From Aestuariivivens marinum (GTDB lineage Bacteria > Bacteroidota > Bacteroidia > Flavobacteriales > Flavobacteriaceae): a stretch of DNA of 64,000 nucleotides. The number at the start of each line of letters is the position of its first letter. The stretch's first letter is position 1. Position numbers and translations under genes: made by a program. Below are positions 18,366 through 26,804 of the stretch, in pieces. The notes beneath the pieces were generated by a model, which was given only the letters and a program-made list of their open reading frames with translations, did not search any database and had not been told where the DNA came from. The DNA lies in the NCBI RefSeq assembly GCF_022662175.1, contig NZ_JAKMCR010000001.1, forward strand, positions 1,550,001 to 1,614,000. Reading direction: 5' to 3'.

Positions 18366-19121
18366 TTGAACAAAAACTTAACCACACAGCGTTATTGGGA
18401 AACCTATTATGGTAATAATCATGCTAATAGGCAACATATAATTAAGGTATGTTCGTTTTATGATTTTTATTGGGATATTTTTTTTAATACTACAAATACT
18501 CCTAGCACATCCCTTATTGAGATTGGCGGTTTCCCGGGACGGTATTTAGCATATTTGGCTTCAAAATTTAGAGTATATCCTACCTGTTTAGATTTTAATT
18601 CTGACCTTAGTCAAATTAAAGAGTCTTTTAAAGTGATGGGAGTAGAATCGTTTGAGATTCTCCAGAAAGATTTTACCGTGTATCAACCTCAATCAAAATA
18701 TGATTTTGTATTTTCAAATGGTTTTATAGAACATTTTAAAGATTTCAACCATATATTAGATTTACATGTAAGTTATTTAAAACCTCAAGGGTGTATTATG
18801 ATTATGATTCCTAATATGAAAGGGTATATAAAATACTATAAACTATTGGTTGATAGGAGGAACCTTAAAGTTCATAATTTAAAATGTATGTCTTTAAAAG
18901 TATTTAAGCATTTTGCCAAAAGGAATGGTTTAAATATTGTGGAACTAACTTATTTTGGAGGTTTTCCTTTTAGTGTGCATCAAAAACTGAATTTAATACA
19001 AAAACTAATTTTTAAGATACATAGATTGGTGTTTAAATTCTTTTTGAATACGTATGTAGAAAAGTATCCATCAAAATATTTTTCATCAACCATTATAGGA
19101 ATTTTTGAAAGAAAACAATAA
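18366..19121 (+). CDS. Class I SAM-dependent methyltransferase
   Basis: Motif I is SLIEIGGFPGRYLAYLAS (about residues 49-66), then VYPTCLDFNSDLSQI with the ribose-binding acidic residue, and YDFVFSNGFIEHFKDFNHIL (about 116-135), typical of Methyltransf_11/23 proteins. YLKPQGCIMIMIPNM matches the post-motif strand. The frame opens at TTG 18366, immediately after the TAA of the upstream gene; no early in-frame ATG exists, so TTG is accepted with some doubt. It sits 3 bases before asnB. Confidence 0.8.
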   Translation: MNKNLTTQRYWETYYGNNHANRQHIIKVCSFYDFYWDIFFNTTNTPSTSLIEIGGFPGRYLAYLASKFRVYPTCLDFNSDLSQIKESFKVMGVESFEILQKDFTVYQPQSKYDFVFSNGFIEHFKDFNHILDLHVSYLKPQGCIMIMIPNMKGYIKYYKLLVDRRNLKVHNLKCMSLKVFKHFAKRNGLNIVELTYFGGFPFSVHQKLNLIQKLIFKIHRLVFKFFLNTYVEKYPSKYFSSTIIGIFERKQ

Positions 19122-19124
19122 AAT

Positions 19125-20966
19125 ATGTGCGGCTTCCTTACAGAATTTAGTTTTAAGGGCGACCTAAGTAATCCCGATCATTTTGAGGTGCTTTTGGCCT
19201 TGTCGAAACACAGGGGGCCAGATAATACACAAATAGAGACAGGACACAATTACCGGTTAGGGTTTAACCGTTTGGCGATTATAGACCTGTCTGAGTTGGG
19301 AAACCAACCCATGTGGAGCCCAAGCAAACGCTACCATGTGGTGTTTAACGGTGAGGTTTACAACTATAAAACGTTACAAGAGCAATACCAACTCCACAAT
19401 TTATCTTCGACTTCAGATACTGAAGTTTTAGTTCATCTATTGGATATACTAGGTGTCCACGAGACTTTAAAAGTTCTTAACGGAATGTTTGCCCTTACTG
19501 TTATGGACGCCCAAACGCAAATCATCTATTTAGCCCGCGATTTTGCTGGTATCAAATCGTTGTTTTATGGTATAAACGATAAGGGACTCGTGGCCGCTTC
19601 ACAGTTTAACCAAGTGTTTCGACATAATTGGTTTAAAGCTCAATTAGAATTACGCCCCAATGTTATTAAAGACTATTTTGGGTTTGGTTATATGCAGGCA
19701 CCTAACACCATTTATGAAAACATATACCAAGTACAACCTGGTACTTGTATTTGTATAGATTCCTTAGGCGAGTTACAACAGTTTTCGTTTTGCCAGTTTC
19801 CAGATAAGATAAATGATCATTGTGAAGATAACATTGAAAGTACTGTAGAACAGCAATTGCATGATGCGGTAAACAGGCAATTGGTAAGCGATGTGCCCTT
19901 GGCCAGTTTTTTAAGTGGAGGTATAGATAGTCCCTTAATAACAGCCATAGCCAAAACCCATAAGCCCGATATTGAAGGGTTTACCTTATCGGTCGACGAT
20001 CAACGTCTGGATGAAGGTTTTCAGGCTTCCCGTTATGCCGAACAACTTGGTATGGTCCACAAAGTACATCGTGTAACCGAAACAAATATTTTAAACGAAG
20101 TCGATCATCATTTTAAGTATCTATCTGAACCTTTGGGCGATTTTTCCAGTATTCCCAGTTATGTAATCACTAAGGCAGCCTCTAAGGGACATACCGTAAT
20201 GCTTTCTGGCGATGGTGGGGACGAATTGTTTTTTGGATACCCCCGTATGTTGGATGTTATAAAAAAACGATGTTGGTTTAAAGTCCCTTTTGGTATTAGA
20301 AAACCCTTAGTGCGATTTAGTAATAAATTAGGCTTAACCCGTACTTGGGCACCTTATCATTATAAAACGCTTGACGAATTTATTCAAGCTAAGCATACTT
20401 ATATTTTTAAAACCGATTTGGATGCTCTTTTTAATAATGACATTGCTTTTTCTGAACCCATACAACTACTTTACCGTTTTGATTCCAAACGCCATTCTAA
20501 AGCCCTTTTGGCCCAATTACGATATAATGAGTTTTATGGCCACCTACAACGGGTGCTTAAAAAAGTAGATTTAATGAGTATGGCCAATAGTATGGAAGTT
20601 CGAGTGCCTTTTTTGGATAAAGAGGTTATTAAGGTGGCTTTTCAATATCTTCCCAAGTCCTTTAAAGCAAAAAAAGATTTGAAAAGGCTACTTAAAACCA
20701 TGATGGGTAATTACTTTGATGCTACAACCATAAATAAAGATAAGCAAGGTTTTACAGTACCGTTAAGCGATTGGTTGCACCAAAGTTTAAAGCAAGATGT
20801 TGAGCAGTTAGTTTTTAACACACCGCTTTATGGGGCTTCCTGTTTGAATGAAGAAGCCATAAAAGACTATGTCAAACGGTTTTACAATAAAACGCACGAC
20901 AATGACTGGGGCGTTTGGCATGTTTATGCCTGGCAGAAGTGGGCCAAAGTACAGGGGTTGGTTTGA
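19125..20966 (+). CDS. asnB: Asparagine synthase (glutamine-hydrolysing) AsnB-type amidotransferase
   Basis: Two-domain amidotransferase. The N-terminal Ntn-type glutaminase has catalytic Cys2 (MCGFLTEF), HRGPDN at 29-34 and NGEVYN at 75-80. The C-terminal ATP-pyrophosphatase domain has the P-loop SGGIDS at 264-269 and LSGDGGDELFFGYPR. 613 residues is the full family length. It uses glutamine to amidate a carboxylate. In polysaccharide loci such enzymes can amidate uronic acids (for example WbpS) rather than make asparagine; the location between a methyltransferase and more glycosyltransferases favours that, as inference. Higher GC than the block before it. It is followed by repeats. Confidence 0.9.
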   Translation: MCGFLTEFSFKGDLSNPDHFEVLLALSKHRGPDNTQIETGHNYRLGFNRLAIIDLSELGNQPMWSPSKRYHVVFNGEVYNYKTLQEQYQLHNLSSTSDTEVLVHLLDILGVHETLKVLNGMFALTVMDAQTQIIYLARDFAGIKSLFYGINDKGLVAASQFNQVFRHNWFKAQLELRPNVIKDYFGFGYMQAPNTIYENIYQVQPGTCICIDSLGELQQFSFCQFPDKINDHCEDNIESTVEQQLHDAVNRQLVSDVPLASFLSGGIDSPLITAIAKTHKPDIEGFTLSVDDQRLDEGFQASRYAEQLGMVHKVHRVTETNILNEVDHHFKYLSEPLGDFSSIPSYVITKAASKGHTVMLSGDGGDELFFGYPRMLDVIKKRCWFKVPFGIRKPLVRFSNKLGLTRTWAPYHYKTLDEFIQAKHTYIFKTDLDALFNNDIAFSEPIQLLYRFDSKRHSKALLAQLRYNEFYGHLQRVLKKVDLMSMANSMEVRVPFLDKEVIKVAFQYLPKSFKAKKDLKRLLKTMMGNYFDATTINKDKQGFTVPLSDWLHQSLKQDVEQLVFNTPLYGASCLNEEAIKDYVKRFYNKTHDNDWGVWHVYAWQKWAKVQGLV

Positions 20967-20968
20967 AA

Positions 20969-21007
20969 TGTCATTCTGAGCTCGGTGCAACCGAGCGTGA
21001 GAATCTT
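20969..21007 (-). repeat. Dispersed palindromic repeat, GATTCTT/GAATGACA family
   Basis: Read on the minus strand, it has the AGATTCTC and GAATGACA flanks. The core is GCTCGGT (20980-20986), loop GCA, ACCGAGC (20990-20996), a perfect 7-base stem unrelated in sequence to the core at 12983-12998. Confidence 0.7.
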
Positions 21008-21029
21008 TTGGGTTGGAGTTTGGATTAAA

Positions 21030-21123
21030 CAGATTGTTACGTCGCCCCAATTTATTGGGACTCCTCACAATGACGTTTAGGATTAGGCAGATTGTTACGG
21101 CACTGGCGTGCCTCACAATGACG
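21030..21123 (+). repeat. Two tandem-spaced copies of an ATTGTTAC/CACAATGACG palindromic repeat
   Basis: Copy 1 (21030-21075) has the core CCCAAT (21046-21051), TT, ATTGGG (21054-21059). Copy 2 (21088-21123) has the core GGCAC (21099-21103), TGGC, GTGCC (21108-21112). Both carry the flanks CAGATTGTTACG and CTCACAATGACG, whose ATTGT and ACAAT ends are themselves complementary, so each copy can form an outer and an inner stem. The cores differ but stay palindromic. Confidence 0.7.
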
Positions 21124-21221
21124 TATTGGATTGTGTTTTCAGGCTTAATTTACACCGTTATTCTGAACAGAGTGAAGAATCTTAAGACTATATCCAGAAG
21201 TTGGTTTTGTTTGATGTTTAC

Positions 21222-21361
21222 ATTCAAACTCCCCTTTCTTTCACTGGGTGAAATGCATTCCCCTCTTTATCTCAAGAGGGGAGCTGTTTTGTTTATATAT
21301 TGTGCTCCTCCTTTAAGTTTAAGGGAGGTGGCTGAATACTAAAAGTATTCAGACGGAGGGT
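21222..21361 (+). repeat. CTCCCCTC-rich repeat block with palindrome
   Basis: Contains CTCCCCTTT and CCCCTCTT...AAGAGGGGAG motifs and then GGGAGGTGG followed by the palindrome CTGAATACT (21332-21340), AAA, AGTATTCAG (21344-21352), and GACGGAGGGTTT. Related GC-rich motifs recur at 22790-22811 and 31308-31335. No coding potential. Confidence 0.55.
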
Positions 21362-21450
21362 TTGCAAATACTGAATATAAATTTTATTACCATCTTAACC
21401 ACAAACACCATGAAAAACTAGATTAATTTGATAATTGATTTATCTTTAAC

Positions 21451-22650
21451 GTGATAAATAAATTGAAATCATTGAAAATAGCCATTTACTCAGGATCCAT
21501 ACCAAGTACCACCTTTATAGAAAATTTAATTAAAGGAGTGGCTTTAGAGCATGAAGTGTTATTATTCGGTAAACAAACAGTGCCTACAAAGTATAAGTCA
21601 CCCAACATAAAAATTTATGGAACTCCAAAAAATAAGATTGTAAATGTAATGATTACCCTGTTTAGGGTTTTAACGTTGATGATATTATATCCTAAGCGGT
21701 TTGCACACCTTTGGAAAGAATTAAAGCCCTATTCGGGATGGCATAAAAGGAGGCATGCTTTATCAAGATTGGTACCTGTAATACTTCATAAGCCAAATAT
21801 TTTTCATATTCAGTGGGCAAAGGATATTAAGCAATGGGTGTTTTTAAAAGACAAGTTTGGTGTTAAACTATTGTTAAGTTTAAGAGGGGCACATATAAAT
21901 TATTCTCCTATAGCAGATGTTGAACTAGCAAATACTTACAAAGCGTTATTTCCTAAGGTTGATAGGTTTCACGCTGTTTCAAAAGCGATAGCTATAGAAG
22001 CTCAAAAATATCAGGCAGATAAAGAAAAAATAGAGGTTATTCATTCTCCGATAGCTAAAACGACTTTTGATGCTTTTAGAGTTTTTGAAAAAAGTAATAC
22101 GAATTGTTTTCGTATGGTATCCATAGGGCGTTTTCATTGGAAAAAAGGTTATAGTTATGCTATAGATGCAGTAAAACTTTTAAAGGAACAAGGTGTTCAA
22201 GTGCATTACACGATTATAGCTTCAAATGCAATATCTGAAGACATTGTATTTCAAATCCATCAATTAGGGCTTGAAAATGAGATTACCATTTTGGAGGGGA
22301 TGCCACAAGATGTATTGTTTAAAAAAGTACAGCGTTTTGATGCTGTAATTCTGCCTAGTTTGGAAGAAGGGATTGCCAATGTGATCTTAGAAGCCATGGC
22401 ATTGGGGGTTCCAGTTATTTCAACGGATTGTGGTGGCATGACTGAGGTGGTTATTCCTAATAAAACAGGATGGTTAGTGCCTGTACGAGATCCAGAATCT
22501 ATAGCGAAAGCGGTGCAAGAGCTAATGCAGATGCCTGAAATCGAGTTGCAACGTATGACTTTGAATGCACACCAATTTGTTAAGAAAAACTTTAATGCCG
22601 AAGCCTCGATTGCCCAGTTTTTGGATATGTATAAAAGGGTTGTGGGGTGA
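21451..22650 (+). CDS. Glycosyltransferase family 4 (GT-B fold)
   Basis: GT-B transferase with acceptor-domain strands LKIAIYSGSIPSTTFIENL and HIQWAKDIKQW, then RFHAVSKAIAIEAQKY. The donor domain shows VSIGRFHWKKGYSYAIDAVKL (about residues 223-243), and LPSLEEGIANVILEAMALGVP (about 302-322) with the EX7E motif, followed by DCGGMTEVV. 399 residues. It starts at GTG 21451 with no earlier ATG; upstream is a repeat-filled gap, so it may have its own promoter, though none is clear. Confidence 0.87.
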   Translation: MINKLKSLKIAIYSGSIPSTTFIENLIKGVALEHEVLLFGKQTVPTKYKSPNIKIYGTPKNKIVNVMITLFRVLTLMILYPKRFAHLWKELKPYSGWHKRRHALSRLVPVILHKPNIFHIQWAKDIKQWVFLKDKFGVKLLLSLRGAHINYSPIADVELANTYKALFPKVDRFHAVSKAIAIEAQKYQADKEKIEVIHSPIAKTTFDAFRVFEKSNTNCFRMVSIGRFHWKKGYSYAIDAVKLLKEQGVQVHYTIIASNAISEDIVFQIHQLGLENEITILEGMPQDVLFKKVQRFDAVILPSLEEGIANVILEAMALGVPVISTDCGGMTEVVIPNKTGWLVPVRDPESIAKAVQELMQMPEIELQRMTLNAHQFVKKNFNAEASIAQFLDMYKRVVG

Positions 22651-22656
22651 TAATTA

Positions 22657-22696
22657 GAGATTCTTCAGTCGGCCTTCGGCCTTCTTCTGAATGACA
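22657..22696 (+). repeat. Dispersed palindromic repeat, GATTCTT/GAATGACA family
   Basis: Flanks GAGATTCTTC and TCTGAATGACA. The core is GGCC (22671-22674), TTC, GGCC (22678-22681). It begins 7 bases after the stop of the GT4 gene. Confidence 0.65.
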
Positions 22697-22730
22697 AAAT
22701 GCGAACTCCCCGTCACGCCTTATGCCCATC

Positions 22731-22786
22731 CGCCATCTCGCCCCTTCGCTAAATATATCCACTGGATATATTTTTAACGCTCGGTC
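22731..22786 (+). repeat. 56-base palindromic repeat, copy 1 (CGCCATCT...CGGTC family)
   Basis: Left flank CGCCATCT...CCTTCGCT (22731-22750), arm AAATATATCC (22751-22760), loop ACT, arm GGATATATTT (22764-22773), right flank TTAACGCTCGGTC (22774-22786). A second copy of exactly the same length lies at 32052-32107. The flanks match at 29 of 33 positions, while five of the ten stem pairs differ, each by a compensated double change. Confidence 0.75.
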
Positions 22787-22876
22787 GCCCTCTTTGGAAA
22801 GGAGGGGAGCTTTTAGATTATTGGGCCTATAAAAAGGCATGTGTGTTCTATCTATTTTCTATATTAGTGCATTGAT

Positions 22877-24265
22877 ATGACCGATATAACCACTCCCATT
22901 ATCCCAACGCACCAAACCTTTGCAAAGGTTAAGGCGCCTCATGAGTTAAACCTAGAGGCCATTTGCATATTTGCAGCCATAGGCTTTTTTTTGGATAGGG
23001 ATACTTATTGGAAAGATCAGGCGGTTTTATCTCCCGCATCGCAACATACCTTGGATGGTGATGGTTATTTGATAGATTCCAAACCATGGTTTAAGTGGCA
23101 CAGCAACCCGAAACCAGTATCCTTTTCTGAAGCCCTTGATGAATTTATAAGCTTATTTGAAACCATTGTTAAGGAGCAGACCAAAGACCAACGGGTTATA
23201 TTGCCGCTTTCGGGAGGCTTGGATAGTAGGACCCAAGCGGCCGCATTGAAACAATTAAAAGCAGACGTTTTTAGCTATAGTTATGCGTTTGAGAATGGCT
23301 ATCCCGAAAACAAAATAGCCCAACGTATAGCTGAGGTTTGTTGTTTTGAATTTGAAGATTATGTGATTCCTAAAGGTTACTTATGGTCGGTTATAGATGA
23401 TTTGGCCAACATTAATAATTGTTATTCCGATTTTACGAGTCCGCGGCAAATGGCCGTTATAAATAACCTACAAGGCAAAGGGGACGTGATTTCCTTAGGA
23501 CATTGGGGTGATGTGCTGTTTGATTCCATGAATCTACCCCAACTGTCTTTTGAAGAAACTGTAGAAGTACTGCCGAAAAAACTTATTAAACGAGGAGGAC
23601 TCGAATTTGCTCAAGCCTTATGGCAGTATTGGGGTTTACAAGGTAACTTTATGGATTATCTTCGATCTAGAATTTCAGGGCTGTTGTCCAAAATTGATAT
23701 TGAAGATACCAATGCCAAATTACGGGCGTTTAAGAGTCTGTATTGGGCACCACGATGGACTTCCGTGAGTTTGTCAATGTTTGAACGTATTGCTCCCATA
23801 AGCTTGCCCTATTACGATAATAGGCTATGTGAATTTATATGTACCCTGCCAGAATATTATTTAACAGGGCGCCAACTGCAAATAGCTTACATAAAACGTT
23901 ATGCGCCGGCATTAGCTAAAATTACGTTGCAGGACCATCGCCCCTTCCATTTATATAATTACCATTTTGATAAAGTGCCTTATAATTTGCCCTATCGTTT
24001 CCTTAAAAAAATGCAACGGGTTATTTCATCGATTAAGGGATTACCTTATGTGCAACGGAATTGGGAACTTCAATTTTTAGGGCGCTCTAACCAAGAAGAG
24101 TTATTAAAACGTATAAACAATCGTGATTTTAATGATTTTATTCCAAAGGAGTTGGTAACAACTTATAACAATGAATTTTTTAATAAAGACACCTTACAAT
24201 ATGCACACCCTATGAATATGCTTTTGGTATTATCCCAATTTTATAAAACCCAGGTTCATGGCTAA
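22877..24265 (+). CDS. Asparagine-synthase-like ATP-pyrophosphatase lacking the glutaminase domain
   Basis: The PP-loop LPLSGGLDSR (SGGLDS at residues 112-117) and the segments VISLGHWGDVLFD (about 202-214) and ISLPYYDNRLCEFICTLP (about 307-324) identify the synthetase domain of AsnB-type enzymes. The protein begins MTDITTP and has only about 105 residues before the P-loop; there is no Cys2 and no HRGPDN or NGEIYN motif, so the glutaminase half is absent. Relatives of this build use ammonia or another amine as nucleophile (as in beta-lactam synthetase or lasso-peptide cyclases). Activity on a glycan carboxylate is inference. Overlaps the next gene by 8 bases. Confidence 0.8.
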   Translation: MTDITTPIIPTHQTFAKVKAPHELNLEAICIFAAIGFFLDRDTYWKDQAVLSPASQHTLDGDGYLIDSKPWFKWHSNPKPVSFSEALDEFISLFETIVKEQTKDQRVILPLSGGLDSRTQAAALKQLKADVFSYSYAFENGYPENKIAQRIAEVCCFEFEDYVIPKGYLWSVIDDLANINNCYSDFTSPRQMAVINNLQGKGDVISLGHWGDVLFDSMNLPQLSFEETVEVLPKKLIKRGGLEFAQALWQYWGLQGNFMDYLRSRISGLLSKIDIEDTNAKLRAFKSLYWAPRWTSVSLSMFERIAPISLPYYDNRLCEFICTLPEYYLTGRQLQIAYIKRYAPALAKITLQDHRPFHLYNYHFDKVPYNLPYRFLKKMQRVISSIKGLPYVQRNWELQFLGRSNQEELLKRINNRDFNDFIPKELVTTYNNEFFNKDTLQYAHPMNMLLVLSQFYKTQVHG

Positions 24266-25361
24266 GCGTATTAAGATATTATTTACCATCCCTAATTTTG
24301 ATACTGCCGGCAGTGGTAAAGTCGTGTATGATTTGGTAAAAGGTTTGGATAAAACAATCTTTGTGCCTGAAATATGTTGCTTTCATGATAAAGGGGAGTT
24401 TTTTAATGAGGTTGCCGCTTTAGGGATTAAAATCCATATTTTTAGATTTGCCCAACCATACAGGCCTTTTTTAAGTTTACCGTTTCGAATATTAAAGATT
24501 TTTCGGTTTTTTAGGAAACATCAATTCGATATCATTCATTCCTGGCATTGGAGTTCAGATATTACCGAGCCTTTAGCTGCAAAATTAGCGGGAATCCCCT
24601 TTATATATACCAAGAAAGCTATGGGTTGGGGCAATAAAGCATGGCAATGGCGTACCCAGTTGAGTACTCAAGTGATTGCCATTAATACCGATATGGTAAA
24701 TACCTTTTTAAAGCCCTTTAATTATAAAGTTGTTTATATGCCCTTGGGAGTCGATATCAATTATTTTAAACCTCAGCCTCCTTCCGAAACTTTGAAATCA
24801 ACTTTAAATATCAAAGACTCAGATTTTGTAATTGTATCTGTTGCTAATCTAGTGCCAGTAAAGGGCATTGAGGTCCTGTTGGAAGCTGTAAATTTATTAA
24901 ATGACGAATCGATAAAAGTATTGATTATTGGAGATTACCATAACACTTACGGTCATGACTTGAAGCATAAATATAAAGGCAGTAATGTTCAATTTCTAGG
25001 GAGGCACCAGGATGTACGTTCTTATTTGGCTTTGGCCAGTATTTTTGTGATTCCTACCTTAGATATAGGCAGAAAAGAGGGTTTGCCCATTGCCCCAATG
25101 GAAGCCATGGCTATGGAGAAAATAGTTATAGGTTCTAAAATTTCGGGTATTGTTGATATTTTAAAACCATTTGATTTTTGTTTATTTGAAGCTGGTAATG
25201 TTACCTCTTTAATAAAAATTATTAATAAGGTTATAGATATGACCAGTAATGAAAGAGAGTCTTTGGAAGAAACTATGCGTATTTCTGCAGTTCAATATTT
25301 TAACATTAACCAATGTGTTTTAAATCATCAAACACTTTATACAAAGTTATTAAAGCTATAG
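24258..25361 (+). CDS. Glycosyltransferase family 4 (GT-B fold)
   Basis: GT-B transferase. N-terminal FTIPNFDTAGSGKVVYDLVKGL is typical of GT4 acceptor domains with a Gly-rich loop, and DIIHSWHWSSDITEPLAAKLAGIP follows. The donor domain shows VSVANLVPVKGIEVLLEAV (about residues 193-211) and PTLDIGRKEGLPIAPMEAMAMEK (about 270-292) with the EX7E-like pair, then GSKISGIVDI. 367 residues. It overlaps the amidotransferase-like gene by 8 bases and is followed 3 bases later by the MBOAT gene. Confidence 0.87.
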   Translation: MAKRIKILFTIPNFDTAGSGKVVYDLVKGLDKTIFVPEICCFHDKGEFFNEVAALGIKIHIFRFAQPYRPFLSLPFRILKIFRFFRKHQFDIIHSWHWSSDITEPLAAKLAGIPFIYTKKAMGWGNKAWQWRTQLSTQVIAINTDMVNTFLKPFNYKVVYMPLGVDINYFKPQPPSETLKSTLNIKDSDFVIVSVANLVPVKGIEVLLEAVNLLNDESIKVLIIGDYHNTYGHDLKHKYKGSNVQFLGRHQDVRSYLALASIFVIPTLDIGRKEGLPIAPMEAMAMEKIVIGSKISGIVDILKPFDFCLFEAGNVTSLIKIINKVIDMTSNERESLEETMRISAVQYFNINQCVLNHQTLYTKLLKL

Positions 25362-25364
25362 ATT

Positions 25365-26801
25365 ATGCTCTTTAATTCTTTAGATTTTGCTCTTTTTTTA
25401 CCTATTGTTTTTTTACTCTATTGGTTTGTTTTTAGACGACATTTAATATTACAGAATGCTTTTATTGTAATTGCAAGCTACCTGTTTTACGGCTGGTGGG
25501 ATTGGCGATTTTTAGGACTTATAATCTTTAGCACTATTGTAGATTTTTTCGTAGGGTTTTTTATGGCAAAACAGTTCGATGCTAATACCAGAAAAATTCT
25601 ACTATTGACTAGCATTATTGTAAATATTGGTTTACTAGGTTTTTTTAAGTATTACAATTTTTTTATTTCAAATTTTGTAGAGGCTTTTTCACTTTTTGGA
25701 ACAAAAATCGAAGCGAACAGTTTAAATATAATTTTACCAGTAGGAATTAGTTTTTACACCTTTCAAACCTTAAGTTATAGCATAGATATTTATAAAGGTA
25801 AGTTAAAGCCCACTCAAAATCTCATTGCTTTTGCTGCTTTTGTTAGTTTCTTTCCCCAGTTGGTCGCTGGACCCATAGAACGTGCCAAGAACTTATTACC
25901 CCAATTTTATAAAAAACGAAATTTTGTCTATAATCAGGCTGTTAATGGACTTCGACAAATTTTATGGGGCTTATTTAAAAAAGTAGTTATAGCGGATAAC
26001 TGTGCTCAGTTTGTTAATTTGATTTTTGACAATTATACTAATTATTCAGCAAGCACTTTGTTGCTAGGTGCCGTGTTTTTTGCGTTTCAAATCTATGGTG
26101 ATTTTTCAGGTTATTCGGATATAGCCATTGGTACCGCTAGATTGTTTGGATTTGACTTAAAACAAAATTTCGCTTTCCCTTATTTTTCAAGAGATATAGC
26201 CGAGTTTTGGCGTAGGTGGCACATTTCGTTGTCCACTTGGTTTCGTGATTATATTTACATTCCATTAGGCGGTTCAAGAGGTTCTAAACTACAACAAGTT
26301 AGAAACGTATTCATTGTTTTTTTGATCAGTGCTTTTTGGCATGGTGCCAACTGGACTTTTATTGCATGGGGTGCATTACATGCATTTTACTTTGTTCCTC
26401 TTTTAATAATGAAAAAAAACAGGGCCCACCTTTCTATAGTTGCTCAAAACAAGAGAATGCCTAAGATTAAAGATATTATATTGATGTTGTTGACTTTTGT
26501 ATTGACTACATTAGCTTGGGTGTTTTTTAGGGCAGAAACCTTGTCGCAAGGCTTTGATTATATGGTTGGTTTATACAATGATTCTTTATTTACTATACCC
26601 CAAGTAAGACCTACTTACTTAATTATATTTATAGCTGTATTCCTGATTATTGAATGGTGTGGCAGACACAGTTTATTTGCAATAGAACATTTATGGCTAA
26701 AATATCCTAGAATAGTTAGATGGACATTATACTATATTATAGCTATAAGTATTTTTTTATATGGTGGTAAAGAACAGGAATTTATTTATTTTCAATTTTA
26801 A
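25365..26801 (+). CDS. MBOAT family O-acyltransferase (AlgI-like)
   Basis: Polytopic membrane-bound O-acyltransferase that brings acetyl groups from cytoplasmic acetyl-CoA across the membrane for polysaccharide acetylation. Hallmarks are LFYGWWDWRF (about residues 40-49), GISFYTFQTLSYSIDIY (about 127-143), YGDFSGYSDIAIG, FWRRWHISLSTWFRDYIYIP (281-300) and the catalytic His in FWHGANW (His326). 478 residues with about ten membrane helices. The likely periplasmic partner is the AlgJ-like protein at 8251-9306, which is unusual because such pairs are normally adjacent. 3 bases separate it from the next gene. Confidence 0.9.
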   Translation: MLFNSLDFALFLPIVFLLYWFVFRRHLILQNAFIVIASYLFYGWWDWRFLGLIIFSTIVDFFVGFFMAKQFDANTRKILLLTSIIVNIGLLGFFKYYNFFISNFVEAFSLFGTKIEANSLNIILPVGISFYTFQTLSYSIDIYKGKLKPTQNLIAFAAFVSFFPQLVAGPIERAKNLLPQFYKKRNFVYNQAVNGLRQILWGLFKKVVIADNCAQFVNLIFDNYTNYSASTLLLGAVFFAFQIYGDFSGYSDIAIGTARLFGFDLKQNFAFPYFSRDIAEFWRRWHISLSTWFRDYIYIPLGGSRGSKLQQVRNVFIVFLISAFWHGANWTFIAWGALHAFYFVPLLIMKKNRAHLSIVAQNKRMPKIKDIILMLLTFVLTTLAWVFFRAETLSQGFDYMVGLYNDSLFTIPQVRPTYLIIFIAVFLIIEWCGRHSLFAIEHLWLKYPRIVRWTLYYIIAISIFLYGGKEQEFIYFQF

Positions 26802-26804
26802 TAT

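Larger units (their letters stand above)
20967..21450. other. 484-base repeat-filled intergenic region
   Basis: No credible gene. It contains at least four repeat elements: the GATTCTT/GAATGACA family (20969-21007, minus orientation), two copies of an ATTGTTAC/CACAATGACG family (21030-21075 and 21088-21123), a decayed member near 21155-21182, and a block rich in CTCCCCTC/GAGGGGAG motifs with a palindrome (21222-21361). It separates asnB from the following GT4 gene and is a likely block boundary. Confidence 0.75.

Noticed and set aside
20808-21116. Minus-strand open frame of 102 codons
   Set aside because: It overlaps the end of asnB and the repeats after it; no family features.
21013-21342. 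Plus-strand open frame of 109 codons
   Set aside because: It runs entirely through dispersed repeats and palindromes; the translation has no recognisable protein character.
22592-22840. Minus-strand open frame of 82 codons
   Set aside because: It covers the end of a GT4 gene and two repeat elements; the protein contains the repeat translation typical of this family (CHSEEGRRPTEES).
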